NCBI RefSeq assembly: GCF_004212635.1
Contig: NZ_PSRT01000012.1
Span: forward strand, 1 to 64,000
DNA: 64,000 nucleotides
Origin: Bradyrhizobium genosp. SA-3
Lineage (GTDB): Bacteria; Pseudomonadota; Alphaproteobacteria; Rhizobiales; Xanthobacteraceae
Reading direction: 5' to 3'
Shown here piece after piece: positions 18,625 through 27,514 of the stretch (its first letter is position 1; each line of letters begins with the position of its first letter). Made by a program: the position numbers and the translations under genes. The notes under the pieces are model-generated. The model made no database searches. It was not told where the DNA came from and saw nothing but the letters and a program-made list of their open reading frames with translations.

Positions 18625-19680
18625 TCACCGCAGGCTGGCGTTGATCTTGTCCAGCACCGCCGAGCCCGGGCACAGCGTGTCCGCCTCCAGCGTGTTGAGC
18701 GGCGTCTCGACCGTGTTGAGATGCTCGTGCAGGTCTTCCGCGTCGGGGTCGACATAGAGCAGGCCGGTGACGATCTGCCCTTTGGCGGCGTGTTTCTGGA
18801 GGAAGGTCATCGCGCCCAAACGGTCATGCGGATCGTAGTCGGCGTCGATCTTGCGCAGCGCGACGTTGCTGCCGTCGTGCTGTTCCACCACCTGCACCGT
18901 GCCCGGCGCATAGTCCACAGCGATCGGATCGCGGCCGACCAGTACGTCGAGCCGGTTCACCGCGTCATTGTGCTCGCGGACATAGTCAAAGCTCTTGGTC
19001 GAGCCGGCATGGTTGTTGAAGGCGATGCAGGGGCTGATGACGTCGATGAACGACGCGCCCTTGTGGCGGATCGCCGCCGCGATCAGCGGCACGAGCTGGG
19101 TCTTGTCGCCGGAGAAGGAGCGCGCGACGAAGGTGGCACCAAGTTGCAGCGCGATCGCGACGAGGTCGATCGCGTTGTCGGTGTTGGTGACGCCCTTCTT
19201 GGATTTCGAGCCGCGGTCAGCGGTGGCCGAGAACTGGCCCTTGGTCAGGCCATAGACGCCGTTGTTTTCGACGATATAGGTCATGTTGACGGCGCGCCGG
19301 ATCGAATGCGCGAACTGGCCGAAGCCGATCGAGGCGGAATCGCCGTCGCCGGAGACGCCGAGATAGATCAAATCGCGGTTGGCGAGGTTGGCGCCGGTCA
19401 GCACGCTGGGCATGCGGCCATGCACCGAGTTGAAGCCGTGTGAGTTGCCGAGGAAATAGTCCGGCGTCTTCGACGAGCAGCCGATGCCGGAGATCTTTGC
19501 CACTCGATGCGGCTCGATCGAGAGCTCGTAACAGGCCTCGATGATCGAGGCAGTGATCGAATCGTGGCCGCAGCCGGCGCACAGGGTCGAGATCTTGCCT
19601 TCGTAATCGCGGCGGGTGTAGCCGAGCTCGTTCTTCTTCAGGCCCGGATGGTGGAATTTCGGCTTGGCAATATAGGTCAT
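18625..19680 (-). CDS. korB: 2-oxoacid:acceptor oxidoreductase, beta subunit
   Basis: 351 residues carrying the thiamine diphosphate site: LCAGCGHDS near residue 35, GIGCSSKTPD, and the GDGDSASIGFG / ENNGVYGLTKG segment. It decarboxylates a 2-oxoacid (most likely 2-oxoglutarate) with KorA and passes electrons to ferredoxin or to KorC. The start overlaps korA by four bases. Subunit size matches the small subunit of KGOR-type enzymes. Confidence 0.92.
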   Translation of the reverse strand: MTYIAKPKFHHPGLKKNELGYTRRDYEGKISTLCAGCGHDSITASIIEACYELSIEPHRVAKISGIGCSSKTPDYFLGNSHGFNSVHGRMPSVLTGANLANRDLIYLGVSGDGDSASIGFGQFAHSIRRAVNMTYIVENNGVYGLTKGQFSATADRGSKSKKGVTNTDNAIDLVAIALQLGATFVARSFSGDKTQLVPLIAAAIRHKGASFIDVISPCIAFNNHAGSTKSFDYVREHNDAVNRLDVLVGRDPIAVDYAPGTVQVVEQHDGSNVALRKIDADYDPHDRLGAMTFLQKHAAKGQIVTGLLYVDPDAEDLHEHLNTVETPLNTLEADTLCPGSAVLDKINASLR

Positions 19681-21524
19681 GACACGGCCTTGCGGAGCGG
19701 GGTCACCTTGAGGTGATCCTGATGGTCGCCAATGGCTTTTGCGATGAAGCGGGCGGTGATCGGGGTGCCGTCGTAATGCACGATCGGCACGAGGCGGACG
19801 GGATCGATGCCATTCTCGTTGACGATGAGCTGGCGCAGTTGGCTGTCGCGGTTCTGCTCGACCACGTAGACGAAGTCGTGCTCGGCGAGGAAGCTCGCAA
19901 CGCTGGAGTGGAACGGGAAGGCACGAATGCGCAGACGATCGAGTTGGTGTCCACGCGCTTCCAACAGGCCGACCGCTTCGTCCATCGCCGGCGAGGTCGA
20001 GCCGAAATAGATCACGCCATATTTGGTCGGCCGTTCCGCATTGGCCTGCAGCGGCCGCGGTACGAGGTCCTGCGCGCTCTCGAACTTGCGCACCAGGCGC
20101 TGCATGTTGTCGGCATAGACCGTGCCTTCCTCGGAGTAGCGCGCATAGCGGTCGCGCGAGGTGCCGCGGGTGAAGTAGGAGCCCTTGGTCGGATGTGTCC
20201 CGGGATAGGTGCGGTAGGGGATGCCGTCGCCGTCGACGTCGAGATAGCGGCCGAAGTCGCGGCCTTCCTCCAGCATCTCCGCCGTCATGATCTTGCCGCG
20301 GTCATATTGCCGGGCATCGTCCCATTTCAGCGGGCGGCAGAGCCGATGGTTCATGCCGATGTCGAGGTCGAGCATCAGGAAGATCGTGGTCTGCAGCCGC
20401 TCGGCGAGGTCGAACGCGGCGGCGGCGAACTCGAACGCTTCGGCGGGATCTTCGGGGAACAGCAGCACATGCTTGGTGTCGCCGTGCGAAGCATAGGCGC
20501 AGGCGATGATGTCGCATTGCTGGGTGCGAGTCGGCATGCCCGTCGAGGGGCCGGCGCGCTGGATGTTCATGATGACGGCGGGAATCTCGGCAAAGTATGA
20601 GAGGCCGATGAACTCCGTCATCAGCGAGATGCCGGGGCCCGAGGTCGCGGTGAAGGCGCGGGCGCCGTTCCAGGAGGCGCCAATGACGATGCCGATCGAG
20701 GCCAGCTCGTCCTCGCCCTGCACGATGGCGTATTTCGCCTTGCCGGTCTCAGGATCGTGGCGGTACTTCTTGCAGTGGGCGGTGAAGGCCTCCGCCACCG
20801 ACGACGACGGCGTGATCGGATACCAGGCGCACACGGTGGCGCCGCCGTAGACGGCACCGAGCGCGGCGGCGCTGTTGCCCTCGATGAAGATGCGATCGCC
20901 GACCTTGTCGGACTTCTTCACCCGCAGCCCGATCGGGCATTTCAGGTTCTGCAGCGCCCAGTCGCGGCCGAGATGCAGCGCGTGGACGTTGGAGGAGAGC
21001 AGCTTCTCCTTGCCCTTGTACTGCTCGCCGATCAGTTGCTCGATCAGCTTCGGATCCATGTCGAGCAGCGCACTGAGGCTGCCTAGATAGATGATGTTCT
21101 TGAACAGCTGGCGCTGGCGCGGATCGGTATAGGTCGAGTTGGTGATCGCGGTGAGCGGCACGCCGATCACGGTGATGTCGTCGCGGAATTTGGTCGACGG
21201 CATCGGCTTGGTGGAATCGTAGAACAAATAGCCGCCGGGCTCGATGCCGGCGACGTCCTTGTCCCAGGTCTGCGGGTTCATCGCCACCATCATGTCGACG
21301 CCACCGCGGGCGCCGAGATGGCCCTCTTCCGTCACCCGCACCTCGTACCAGGTCGGCAGGCCCTGGATGTTGGAGGGGAAGATGTTGCGCGGTGAGACCG
21401 GAACGCCATGGCGCAGGATCGCGCGCGCGAACATCTCGTTGGCGCTGGCCGAGCCCGAGCCGTTGACGTTGGCGAAGCGGACGACGAAGTCGTTTACGCT
21501 GCTGAGCGGCTTTTTGTCGGGCAT
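19677..21524 (-). CDS. korA: 2-oxoacid:acceptor oxidoreductase, fused gamma-alpha subunit
   Basis: 615 residues from the ATG at 21524; the longer frame to 21608 lies inside korC. The N-terminal gamma domain (NGSGSASANEMFARAI) occupies about residues 1-190; the alpha domain starts near GNSAAALGAVYGGA and contains WYPITPSSS. Gamma-alpha fusion is normal for bacterial two-subunit KGOR. It overlaps the end of korC by 31 bases and korB by four, so the three genes are tightly linked. Confidence 0.92.
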   Translation of the reverse strand: MPDKKPLSSVNDFVVRFANVNGSGSASANEMFARAILRHGVPVSPRNIFPSNIQGLPTWYEVRVTEEGHLGARGGVDMMVAMNPQTWDKDVAGIEPGGYLFYDSTKPMPSTKFRDDITVIGVPLTAITNSTYTDPRQRQLFKNIIYLGSLSALLDMDPKLIEQLIGEQYKGKEKLLSSNVHALHLGRDWALQNLKCPIGLRVKKSDKVGDRIFIEGNSAAALGAVYGGATVCAWYPITPSSSVAEAFTAHCKKYRHDPETGKAKYAIVQGEDELASIGIVIGASWNGARAFTATSGPGISLMTEFIGLSYFAEIPAVIMNIQRAGPSTGMPTRTQQCDIIACAYASHGDTKHVLLFPEDPAEAFEFAAAAFDLAERLQTTIFLMLDLDIGMNHRLCRPLKWDDARQYDRGKIMTAEMLEEGRDFGRYLDVDGDGIPYRTYPGTHPTKGSYFTRGTSRDRYARYSEEGTVYADNMQRLVRKFESAQDLVPRPLQANAERPTKYGVIYFGSTSPAMDEAVGLLEARGHQLDRLRIRAFPFHSSVASFLAEHDFVYVVEQNRDSQLRQLIVNENGIDPVRLVPIVHYDGTPITARFIAKAIGDHQDHLKVTPLRKAVS

Positions 21525-23293
21525 GTCGAACCTGCGTGGGTCATCTCGATGAAATATTTCTGCATGTCCCAGGCGCCGGTGGGACAACGCTCGGCGCACA
21601 GCCCGCAATGCAGGCAGACGTCCTCGTCCTTCACCATCACTCGCCCGGTCTTGAGATCCGAGGAGACGTAGAGATCCTGGTCCGGATGCGGCGCGGGCGC
21701 CTTCAGCCGCTGGCGCAGGTCGTTTTCCTCGCCGTTATCAGTGAAGGTGATGCAATCCATCGGGCAGATGTCGGCGCAGGCATCGCACTCGATGCAGAGC
21801 GAGGTCGAGAACACGGTCTGCACGTCGCAGTTCAGGCAGCGATGCGCCTCGCCGAGCGCGAGCTTGACGTCGTAGCCGAGCTCGACCTCGGCGCGGATGT
21901 CCTTCAGCGCGACGACCTTGTCGCGATGCGGCACCTTGAAGCGCTTGTCGATCGAGATGTCGTTGTCATAGCTCCATTCGTGGATGCCCATCTTCTGCGA
22001 GGAGATTTGCACCTCCGGCAGCGGGCGTTCGCTGACATCCTCACCCGAGAGCAGTTTGTGGATCGACAGCGCGGCGTCATGGCCGTGCGCGACCGCCCAG
22101 ATGATGTTCTTGGGGCCGAACGCGGCATCACCGCCGAAGAACACCTTTGGATTGGTCGAGACGAAGGTGTTCGGATCGACCTTGGGCATGTGCCATTTGT
22201 CGAACTCGATACCGCAATCCTGCTCGATCCACGGAAAGGCGTTCTCCTGGCCGACCGCGACCAGCACGTCGTCGCATTCGAAGGTCTGGTCGGGCTCACC
22301 CGATGGAACGAGGTTGCGGCGGCCCTTGGCGTCGTATTCGGCCTTCACCTTCTGGAAGGTGATGCCGGTGAGCTTGCCATTGTCGTGGATGAATGCGACG
22401 GGGACGAGGAAGTTGAGGATCGGGATGTCCTCGTGGATCGCGTCCTCCTTCTCCCAGGGCGAGGCCTTCATCTCCTCGAAGCCGGAGCGCACGACGACCT
22501 TGACGTCTTCGCCGCCGAGGCGGCGCGCGGTGCGGCAGCAATCCATCGCGGTGTTGCCGCCGCCGAGCACGATCACGCGCTTGCCTATTCTGTCGGTATG
22601 GCCGAACGACACCGAGGCCAGCCACTCGATGCCGATATGGATGTTGGCGGCGGCTTCCTTGCGGCCGGGAATGTCGAGCTCGCGGCCGCGCGGCGCGCCG
22701 GAGCCGACGAAGATCGCATCATACTTCTCCGCGAGCAGCGCCTTCATGCTGTCGATGCGGTGACCGCCCTTGAAGTCGACGCCGAGACCCAGGATGTAGC
22801 CGGTCTCCTCGTCGATGACGGAATTGGGCAGGCGGAATTTCGGGATCTGCGTGCGCATCATGCCGCCGGCTTCGGGATCGGCATCGAACACGGTGCAGTG
22901 ATAGCCGAGCGGCGCGAGATCGCGCGCCACCGTCAGCGAGGCCGGACCGCCGCCGACCAGCGCAACGCGCTTGCCGTTCTTCGCGGCGGGGCGCGGCAGG
23001 CGCTGCTTGATGTCGTCCTTGAAGTCGGCGGCGACGCGCTTGAGGCGGCAGATCGCGACCGGATTGTCCTCGACGCGTCCGCGGCGGCACGCCGGCTCGC
23101 ATGGACGATCGCAGGTGCGTCCCAAAATTCCAGGGAACACGTTCGATTTCCAATTGATCATGTAGGCGTCGCTGTAGCGGCCTTGTGCGATCAGTCGGAT
23201 ATATTCGGGAACCGGGGTGTGCGCAGGACAGGCCCACTGGCAATCGACCACTTTGTGAAAGTAGTCGGGGGCCGCAATGTCGGTCGGTTTCAT
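21494..23293 (-). CDS. korC: FAD/NAD(P)-dependent ferredoxin-type oxidoreductase (KorC-like)
   Basis: 599 residues. The N-terminal DPYD/GltD-type domain has cysteines in CQWACPAHTP and TCDRPCEPACRRG. FAD and NAD(P) Rossmann loops (GGGPASL near 113 and LGGGNTAMD near 240) follow. Two C-terminal 4Fe-4S clusters are near 501 (CIECDACADICP) and 558 (CLHCGLCAERCP). It is the likely electron partner that lets KorAB reduce NADP+; 2-oxoglutarate:NADP+ oxidoreductase with three subunits of similar sizes is described in Azoarcus. It is the first gene of the operon. Symbol by analogy. Confidence 0.85.
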   Translation of the reverse strand: MKPTDIAAPDYFHKVVDCQWACPAHTPVPEYIRLIAQGRYSDAYMINWKSNVFPGILGRTCDRPCEPACRRGRVEDNPVAICRLKRVAADFKDDIKQRLPRPAAKNGKRVALVGGGPASLTVARDLAPLGYHCTVFDADPEAGGMMRTQIPKFRLPNSVIDEETGYILGLGVDFKGGHRIDSMKALLAEKYDAIFVGSGAPRGRELDIPGRKEAAANIHIGIEWLASVSFGHTDRIGKRVIVLGGGNTAMDCCRTARRLGGEDVKVVVRSGFEEMKASPWEKEDAIHEDIPILNFLVPVAFIHDNGKLTGITFQKVKAEYDAKGRRNLVPSGEPDQTFECDDVLVAVGQENAFPWIEQDCGIEFDKWHMPKVDPNTFVSTNPKVFFGGDAAFGPKNIIWAVAHGHDAALSIHKLLSGEDVSERPLPEVQISSQKMGIHEWSYDNDISIDKRFKVPHRDKVVALKDIRAEVELGYDVKLALGEAHRCLNCDVQTVFSTSLCIECDACADICPMDCITFTDNGEENDLRQRLKAPAPHPDQDLYVSSDLKTGRVMVKDEDVCLHCGLCAERCPTGAWDMQKYFIEMTHAGSTCPTKSRSAA

Positions 23294-23535
23294 TCCTACC
23301 CTGTCCGCGCAGGCCCAAAGACCCCGCGGCCTTTTCTTGAGCTTGGCGAGCGCTTTAATGCGCTTCGATCTGGTTTCTGAATGACGTCATTGGGTTAGCT
23401 TATTAGAACCACTCCGAAGTACAACGGCAAATTTGCGCGATCACCGCCTTTCATGGGAGCTACGCGCGCACAGCATTAACGCACGGCGCGCGATATGCGT
23501 GCGGTGCAGCATATTGCGATGCGTGTGTGAGCGCG

Positions 23536-24213
23536 CTAGCCGCGCGCGATGTCGCTCTCGGTCAAATCCCACATCAGGCAATAGGTGCCGACGGAGATCG
23601 GAAGCGGCAAAGGCGCCGCGGCGGGGCCGGTGAAGCGCTCGGCGATCACAGCCGAGACAGCACCGACATGCGTGCCGTCGATCAGCACGAACCAGTCGTG
23701 CGCGCCTTCATTGCGCACCGCCGGAATGTCCGCCGTTGCACCCGACAATTCGGGCTCGCTCTCCAGAAGGTGCATGGAGATGATGCCGTCGCGCTGGTCC
23801 GGCGCCAGCTTGTCTTGCAGTGCATCGCGCCATCGCGCTGCGTTGTCGGGTGACGGTCGCAGCCGCACCACGCCGAGCGCGGCGCCACGTCCGGTGCCGT
23901 TGCTGATGGTGATGCGCGCGACGACGCGGAGCATGTCCTTGAAACGTGCCATGCATTGCCGCGACCACTCGGTCGGGCTCGCGAGCCGCACGCGGTAGGC
24001 GGGGCTGTCGAGCACGTCGAGCGTGGCGGTCGAATACAGGCAGAGGTATTTGGGATTGGCGGCATGCGCGACATAGCGCCGCGCCTCCAGGAATCCGTCG
24101 ATCGCGACGCGTTCTTCCAGATGCTCGCGATCGTACCAGCGGTTGAAATCGGCCTCATCGGCCGCGTCGATGTTCATCGACGTCAGCAGCATGCCTTTCC
24201 CGGCGAGCGGCAT
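23536..24213 (-). CDS. Conserved protein of unknown function at the end of the pqq operon
   Basis: 225 residues, no signal peptide or membrane helix. It looks like two tandem ferredoxin-like (dimeric alpha/beta barrel) repeats: residues 1-100 with RWYDREHLEERVAI and a DNRWY-type motif, then a second repeat from about 120. Such folds occur in EthD-like small enzymes. It begins 13 bases after the Pip-like hydrolase, so it may be the last gene of the pqq transcript. No function assigned. Confidence 0.7.
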   Translation of the reverse strand: MPLAGKGMLLTSMNIDAADEADFNRWYDREHLEERVAIDGFLEARRYVAHAANPKYLCLYSTATLDVLDSPAYRVRLASPTEWSRQCMARFKDMLRVVARITISNGTGRGAALGVVRLRPSPDNAARWRDALQDKLAPDQRDGIISMHLLESEPELSGATADIPAVRNEGAHDWFVLIDGTHVGAVSAVIAERFTGPAAAPLPLPISVGTYCLMWDLTESDIARG

Positions 24214-24226
24214 TTTTCTTATCCTG

Positions 24227-25213
24227 TTATCGCGCGGTCTTCGACGCGAGGTCCGCGATCGACTTCATGACCGCGTCCCGCACGCCGGTATCATAGAGCG
24301 AATGTCCGGCTTCTTCCACGACGCGAAGCTCGCAATCCAGCCAAACCTTCGCGAGTGCCTGCGATGTCTCAGGCGGGCACAACAGATCGTAGCGGCCCTG
24401 GACGATGATCCCGGGGATGCCGGCGAGCCGCCCCGCATTTCGCAACAGCTGGCTCTCGGTCATGAAGCTGTCGTTGACGAAATAGTGCGCCTCCATGAAC
24501 GGTGTCGCAGGCAGCGTGCGCCACACGTTCAGCGCGGCCAGGTCCAGCCGCGTCTTGGCGGGCTTGTGCTCGGACAAGGTGCGTTCGGTGTCGTGCCAGG
24601 CCCGCGCGGCGGGGCCGTGCACGGCGGGATCGGCATCGAGGATGCGGCGCCAATAGGCCTCCACCGGCCGCGCCCGCTCCTCTAGCGGCAGCACGCTGAG
24701 AAAATCCTCGTACAGCGCGGGATAGAATTGCGACAGGCGCGAGGTGAACGCCGTCTCGACCTCCGCCCGCGTGCCGAGAAACGTCGCGCGCAGCGCGATG
24801 CCGGAGACGCGCTCGGGATGCGCCTCTGCATAGGCCAGCGCCAGCGTCGCGCCCCAGGAGCCGCCGACCGCCATCCAGCGTTGGAAGCCAAATTTCTCGC
24901 GGATCTTCTCCATGTCCGCGATCAGATGCGCCGTGGTGTTGTGCTCGCGCGATCCCTTCGGACGGCTGCGGCCGCAGCCGCGCTGGTCGAACAGCACGGC
25001 GCAGAAGCGATCAGGATCGAACAGGCGGCGATGATCGGGCTGGCAGCCGCTGCCGGGGCCGCCATGCAGATAGATCGCTGGGATGCCGTCCGCGCGGCCG
25101 ATGCTCTCGACATAGAGCTCAAAGCCGTCGCCGACATCGAGCATGTCGGAGGTCAGCGGCGCAAAGGGATCGGCCCGCCTGATCGAGCTGGCCGCGTCGG
25201 CGTCAGGTCCCAT
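24227..25213 (-). CDS. pip: Prolyl iminopeptidase-like alpha/beta hydrolase (internal start of the fused frame)
   Basis: If the ancestral two-gene layout is restored, this gene starts at the ATG at 25213 and encodes 328 residues, the usual length of proline iminopeptidase. Oxyanion segment HGGPGSGC, FDQRGCGRS, nucleophile Ser in GGSWGATLA and a C-terminal catalytic His in EEAGHSLYD are present. It removes N-terminal proline from peptides in known relatives. Placement after pqqE makes a role in degrading the PqqA peptide tempting but unproven. Confidence 0.8.
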   Translation of the reverse strand: MGPDADAASSIRRADPFAPLTSDMLDVGDGFELYVESIGRADGIPAIYLHGGPGSGCQPDHRRLFDPDRFCAVLFDQRGCGRSRPKGSREHNTTAHLIADMEKIREKFGFQRWMAVGGSWGATLALAYAEAHPERVSGIALRATFLGTRAEVETAFTSRLSQFYPALYEDFLSVLPLEERARPVEAYWRRILDADPAVHGPAARAWHDTERTLSEHKPAKTRLDLAALNVWRTLPATPFMEAHYFVNDSFMTESQLLRNAGRLAGIPGIIVQGRYDLLCPPETSQALAKVWLDCELRVVEEAGHSLYDTGVRDAVMKSIADLASKTAR

Positions 25214-26401
25214 TCTCGGATTCCAGAGTGCCGCCGGCGAAGTTGCGATAGAGGAAGCGGTTGGTCTCGCCCTCGGCTCGCGCTCGGCCTGCTTGAAGAT
25301 GGTCTCGTGCAGCGGCGACAGCGCGCAAGCGGGATCGGTGTTGGCGGCATCGCCCGTCAGCGCGAAAGCCTGGCAGCGGCAGCCGCCGAAATCGATCTCG
25401 CGGAATTCGCAAGACTTGCACGGCTCCTTCATCCAGCCGGTGCCGCGATAGCGGTTGAAGGCTTCGGAGTTCTGCCAGATCCAGGCAATCGAGTGATTCG
25501 AGCGCACGGATTCGAACTCGAGCCCGGTGATGCTCTCGGCGGCGTGGCACGGCAGCACCTTGCCGGCGGGCGAGATGTTGAAGAACTGCCGGCCCCAGCC
25601 GCCCATGCACTTCTTCGGCCGCAGCGCGTAATAGTCGGGAACGACGTAGTCGATCGCGATCGTGCCCTTGAGCCGCTCGCGTGCCTCCTCGACGAGGCGG
25701 GTGCATTCGTCGAGTTGCGCCACCGTCGGCATCAAGGCAGCGCGGTTCTTCAGCGCCCAGCCGTAATACTGCACGTTGGCGACCTCGAGCCGATCGGCGT
25801 CGAGATCGACCGCCATCTGGATGATGTCGGGGAGCTGGTGCAGGTTCTGCCGATGCATCACCGCGTTCACGGTGAGCGGCAAATCGAGCTCGCGCGTCCA
25901 TCTGGCGACTTCGAGCTTCTTGCGGTGCCCGTTTTTGTAACCAGCGACGCGATCGGCAAGGCCCTCTTCAACGCCTTGGAAGCTGATCTGGACGTGGCAG
26001 AGCCCGGCATCCGCAAGATCGCTCAGCCGCTCGCGCGTCAGCAGCACGGCCGAGGTGATGAGGTTGGTGTAGAGCCCGGAATCGCTGGCGTGCTTGACCA
26101 GCTCGACCAGGTCCTTCCGCGCCGTCGGCTCGCCGCCGGAGAAATGCACCTGGAGCACGCCGATCTCGGCGAGCTCGCTCAGCACCTTCTTCCACTCATC
26201 GGTGGTCAGCTCCTTGCCCGAGCGGTCGAGCTCGACCGGGTTGGAGCAATAGGGGCATTGCAGCGGGCAGCGATGGGTGATCTCGAGCAGCACGGCGAGC
26301 GGAATGCCGAACGTCTCCGCCGTCGAGCGCTGCTTCTCCAGCACCGCGAGGCTGTCGCTAACATCTGGCGGGATGGTGGGATTGCCGAGCACATCGCTCA
26401 T
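24227..26401 (-). CDS. pqqE: PqqE radical SAM enzyme joined in-frame to a prolyl-iminopeptidase-like hydrolase
   Basis: One 724-residue frame. Residues 1 to about 380 are PqqE, which cross-links Glu and Tyr of PqqA: radical SAM Cys45/49/52, and auxiliary cluster cysteines in CMGGWG, CKSCEF and GGCRCQ. Residues about 397-724 are an alpha/beta hydrolase (GGPGSG, GGSWGA). Near 25271-25282 the second frame reads a convincing PqqE tail (NRFLYRNFAGG) ending at a TGA (25203-25205) that overlaps an ATG (25211-25213) by 11 bases. So two overlapping genes appear fused by a one-base loss. Its start overlaps pqqD by four bases. Both catalytic parts look intact. Confidence 0.85.
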   Translation of the reverse strand: MSDVLGNPTIPPDVSDSLAVLEKQRSTAETFGIPLAVLLEITHRCPLQCPYCSNPVELDRSGKELTTDEWKKVLSELAEIGVLQVHFSGGEPTARKDLVELVKHASDSGLYTNLITSAVLLTRERLSDLADAGLCHVQISFQGVEEGLADRVAGYKNGHRKKLEVARWTRELDLPLTVNAVMHRQNLHQLPDIIQMAVDLDADRLEVANVQYYGWALKNRAALMPTVAQLDECTRLVEEARERLKGTIAIDYVVPDYYALRPKKCMGGWGRQFFNISPAGKVLPCHAAESITGLEFESVRSNHSIAWIWQNSEAFNRYRGTGWMKEPCKSCEFREIDFGGCRCQAFALTGDAANTDPACALSPLHETIFKQAEREPRARPTASSIATSPAALWNPRMGPDADAASSIRRADPFAPLTSDMLDVGDGFELYVESIGRADGIPAIYLHGGPGSGCQPDHRRLFDPDRFCAVLFDQRGCGRSRPKGSREHNTTAHLIADMEKIREKFGFQRWMAVGGSWGATLALAYAEAHPERVSGIALRATFLGTRAEVETAFTSRLSQFYPALYEDFLSVLPLEERARPVEAYWRRILDADPAVHGPAARAWHDTERTLSEHKPAKTRLDLAALNVWRTLPATPFMEAHYFVNDSFMTESQLLRNAGRLAGIPGIIVQGRYDLLCPPETSQALAKVWLDCELRVVEEAGHSLYDTGVRDAVMKSIADLASKTAR

Positions 26402-26709
26402 GACGTCTTCTCCCGGGCCTCGGTGAGAAAGCCCTTGTCGGCGAGACCCTGCAGCATGACGATGACGTCGGCGAGGATCGCCTCGCGCGGCGCGGCGTAT
26501 TTCGCCGCCAGCTGGTCTGCGACGTCGCCGACATTGCGCTCGCCGTCGCAGAGCTGCAAGACCTCGACCGCGATCTCGTCTGGGGCCAGCACCCGTTCCG
26601 GCGCCAGGATCACCCAGACTTGGCGCGTCTCGTCATACTTCAGTTTGGCATGCCGCGGCAGCACGGGGCGGCTTGCCTCGCTGACGCTGATGTTCCGCGG
26701 CCCGGCCAT
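26398..26709 (-). CDS. pqqD: PQQ biosynthesis peptide chaperone PqqD
   Basis: 103 residues of the RiPP recognition element fold. PqqD binds the PqqA precursor and presents it to PqqE. The usual PRHAKLKYDETRQVW, APERVLAPDEIA and LCDGERNV segments are present. GAGGAAC precedes the ATG. It lies 25 bases after pqqC, and its stop overlaps the pqqE start (ATGA). Confidence 0.95.
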   Translation of the reverse strand: MAGPRNISVSEASRPVLPRHAKLKYDETRQVWVILAPERVLAPDEIAVEVLQLCDGERNVGDVADQLAAKYAAPREAILADVIVMLQGLADKGFLTEAREKTS

Positions 26710-26734
26710 TGCTGTTCCTCGTTAGCTCGCCTTC

Positions 26735-27514
26735 TTAGTTTTCTTTGGGCACGAAAGCGCCCGGCGGAATGTGGCCCTCGACATAGGCGTGATAGAGCGC
26801 GTCGAGCTGCACCCAGAGTACGTTGGTCTTGAAGATCAGCGCGTTGCACACCTGCGCGCGCTGCTCCAGCGTCGTGGCATGCGCCTTGACGTAGTCGAGC
26901 GCAAAGCCGGCATCGCGCGGCGCCTGGGTCAGGCGTCGCTTGAAATAGCTCATGATGTCGGGGTTGACGAAGTCGTAATGCGCCAGCATGCCGGAGATGC
27001 GCTCTTCGTGCAGGTTCGGCGCGAACAATTCGGTCAGCGAGGAGGCGATCGCCTCCAGCGGGCTCTTCTCGCGGCAATAGTGGACATAGGCCTCGACCGC
27101 GAAGCGCGTCGCCGGCAGGATGCCTTCGGTCGATTCCACGTAAGCCGTGTCGAGACCCAGGCCTTCGGTCAGCTTGAGCCAGCGCTCGATGCCGCCCTCG
27201 GTTCCGACGTCGCCGTCATGGTCCTCGATACGATGGCGCCATTCCAGCCGCGTGGCGCGGTCGCGGAAGCGCGAGATCACCACCGCGTCCTTGATCGGGA
27301 TGGTGCTCTGGTAATAGTAGCGGTTGAGCGCCCAGGCCTGCACTTGGCCCTTGTCGAGCTTGCCGCCGTGCAGCAGCTTATGGAACGGATGCAGGCTGTG
27401 ATAGCGCGTCGCCCCGATATGGCGCAGCGTCGCCTCGAGTTCCTCGGCCGAGTTGAGCTTGATGTCCTTGCCGATCGAGAGCGCGGTCATTCCTGTCAGT
27501 GACGCGGTATTCAC
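26735..27514 (-). CDS. pqqC: Pyrroloquinoline-quinone synthase PqqC
   Basis: 259-residue cofactorless oxidase performing the final ring closure and oxidation to PQQ. Diagnostic segments are LHGGKLDKGQVQAW, NRYYYQSTIPIKDA and EDHDGDVGTEGG; active-site His and Tyr residues appear conserved. The start is GTG at 27514, overlapping the pqqB stop by four bases (GTGA). The first dozen residues are poorly conserved in the family, so an internal ATG cannot be excluded. Confidence 0.94.
   Translation of the reverse strand: MNTASLTGMTALSIGKDIKLNSAEELEATLRHIGATRYHSLHPFHKLLHGGKLDKGQVQAWALNRYYYQSTIPIKDAVVISRFRDRATRLEWRHRIEDHDGDVGTEGGIERWLKLTEGLGLDTAYVESTEGILPATRFAVEAYVHYCREKSPLEAIASSLTELFAPNLHEERISGMLAHYDFVNPDIMSYFKRRLTQAPRDAGFALDYVKAHATTLEQRAQVCNALIFKTNVLWVQLDALYHAYVEGHIPPGAFVPKEN

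Noticed and set aside
21536-23380. 614-residue plus-strand open frame
   Set aside because: Antisense to korC, whose cofactor motifs are unmistakable.
24728-26725. 665-residue plus-strand open frame
   Set aside because: Antisense to pqqE/pip and pqqD; no domain recognised.
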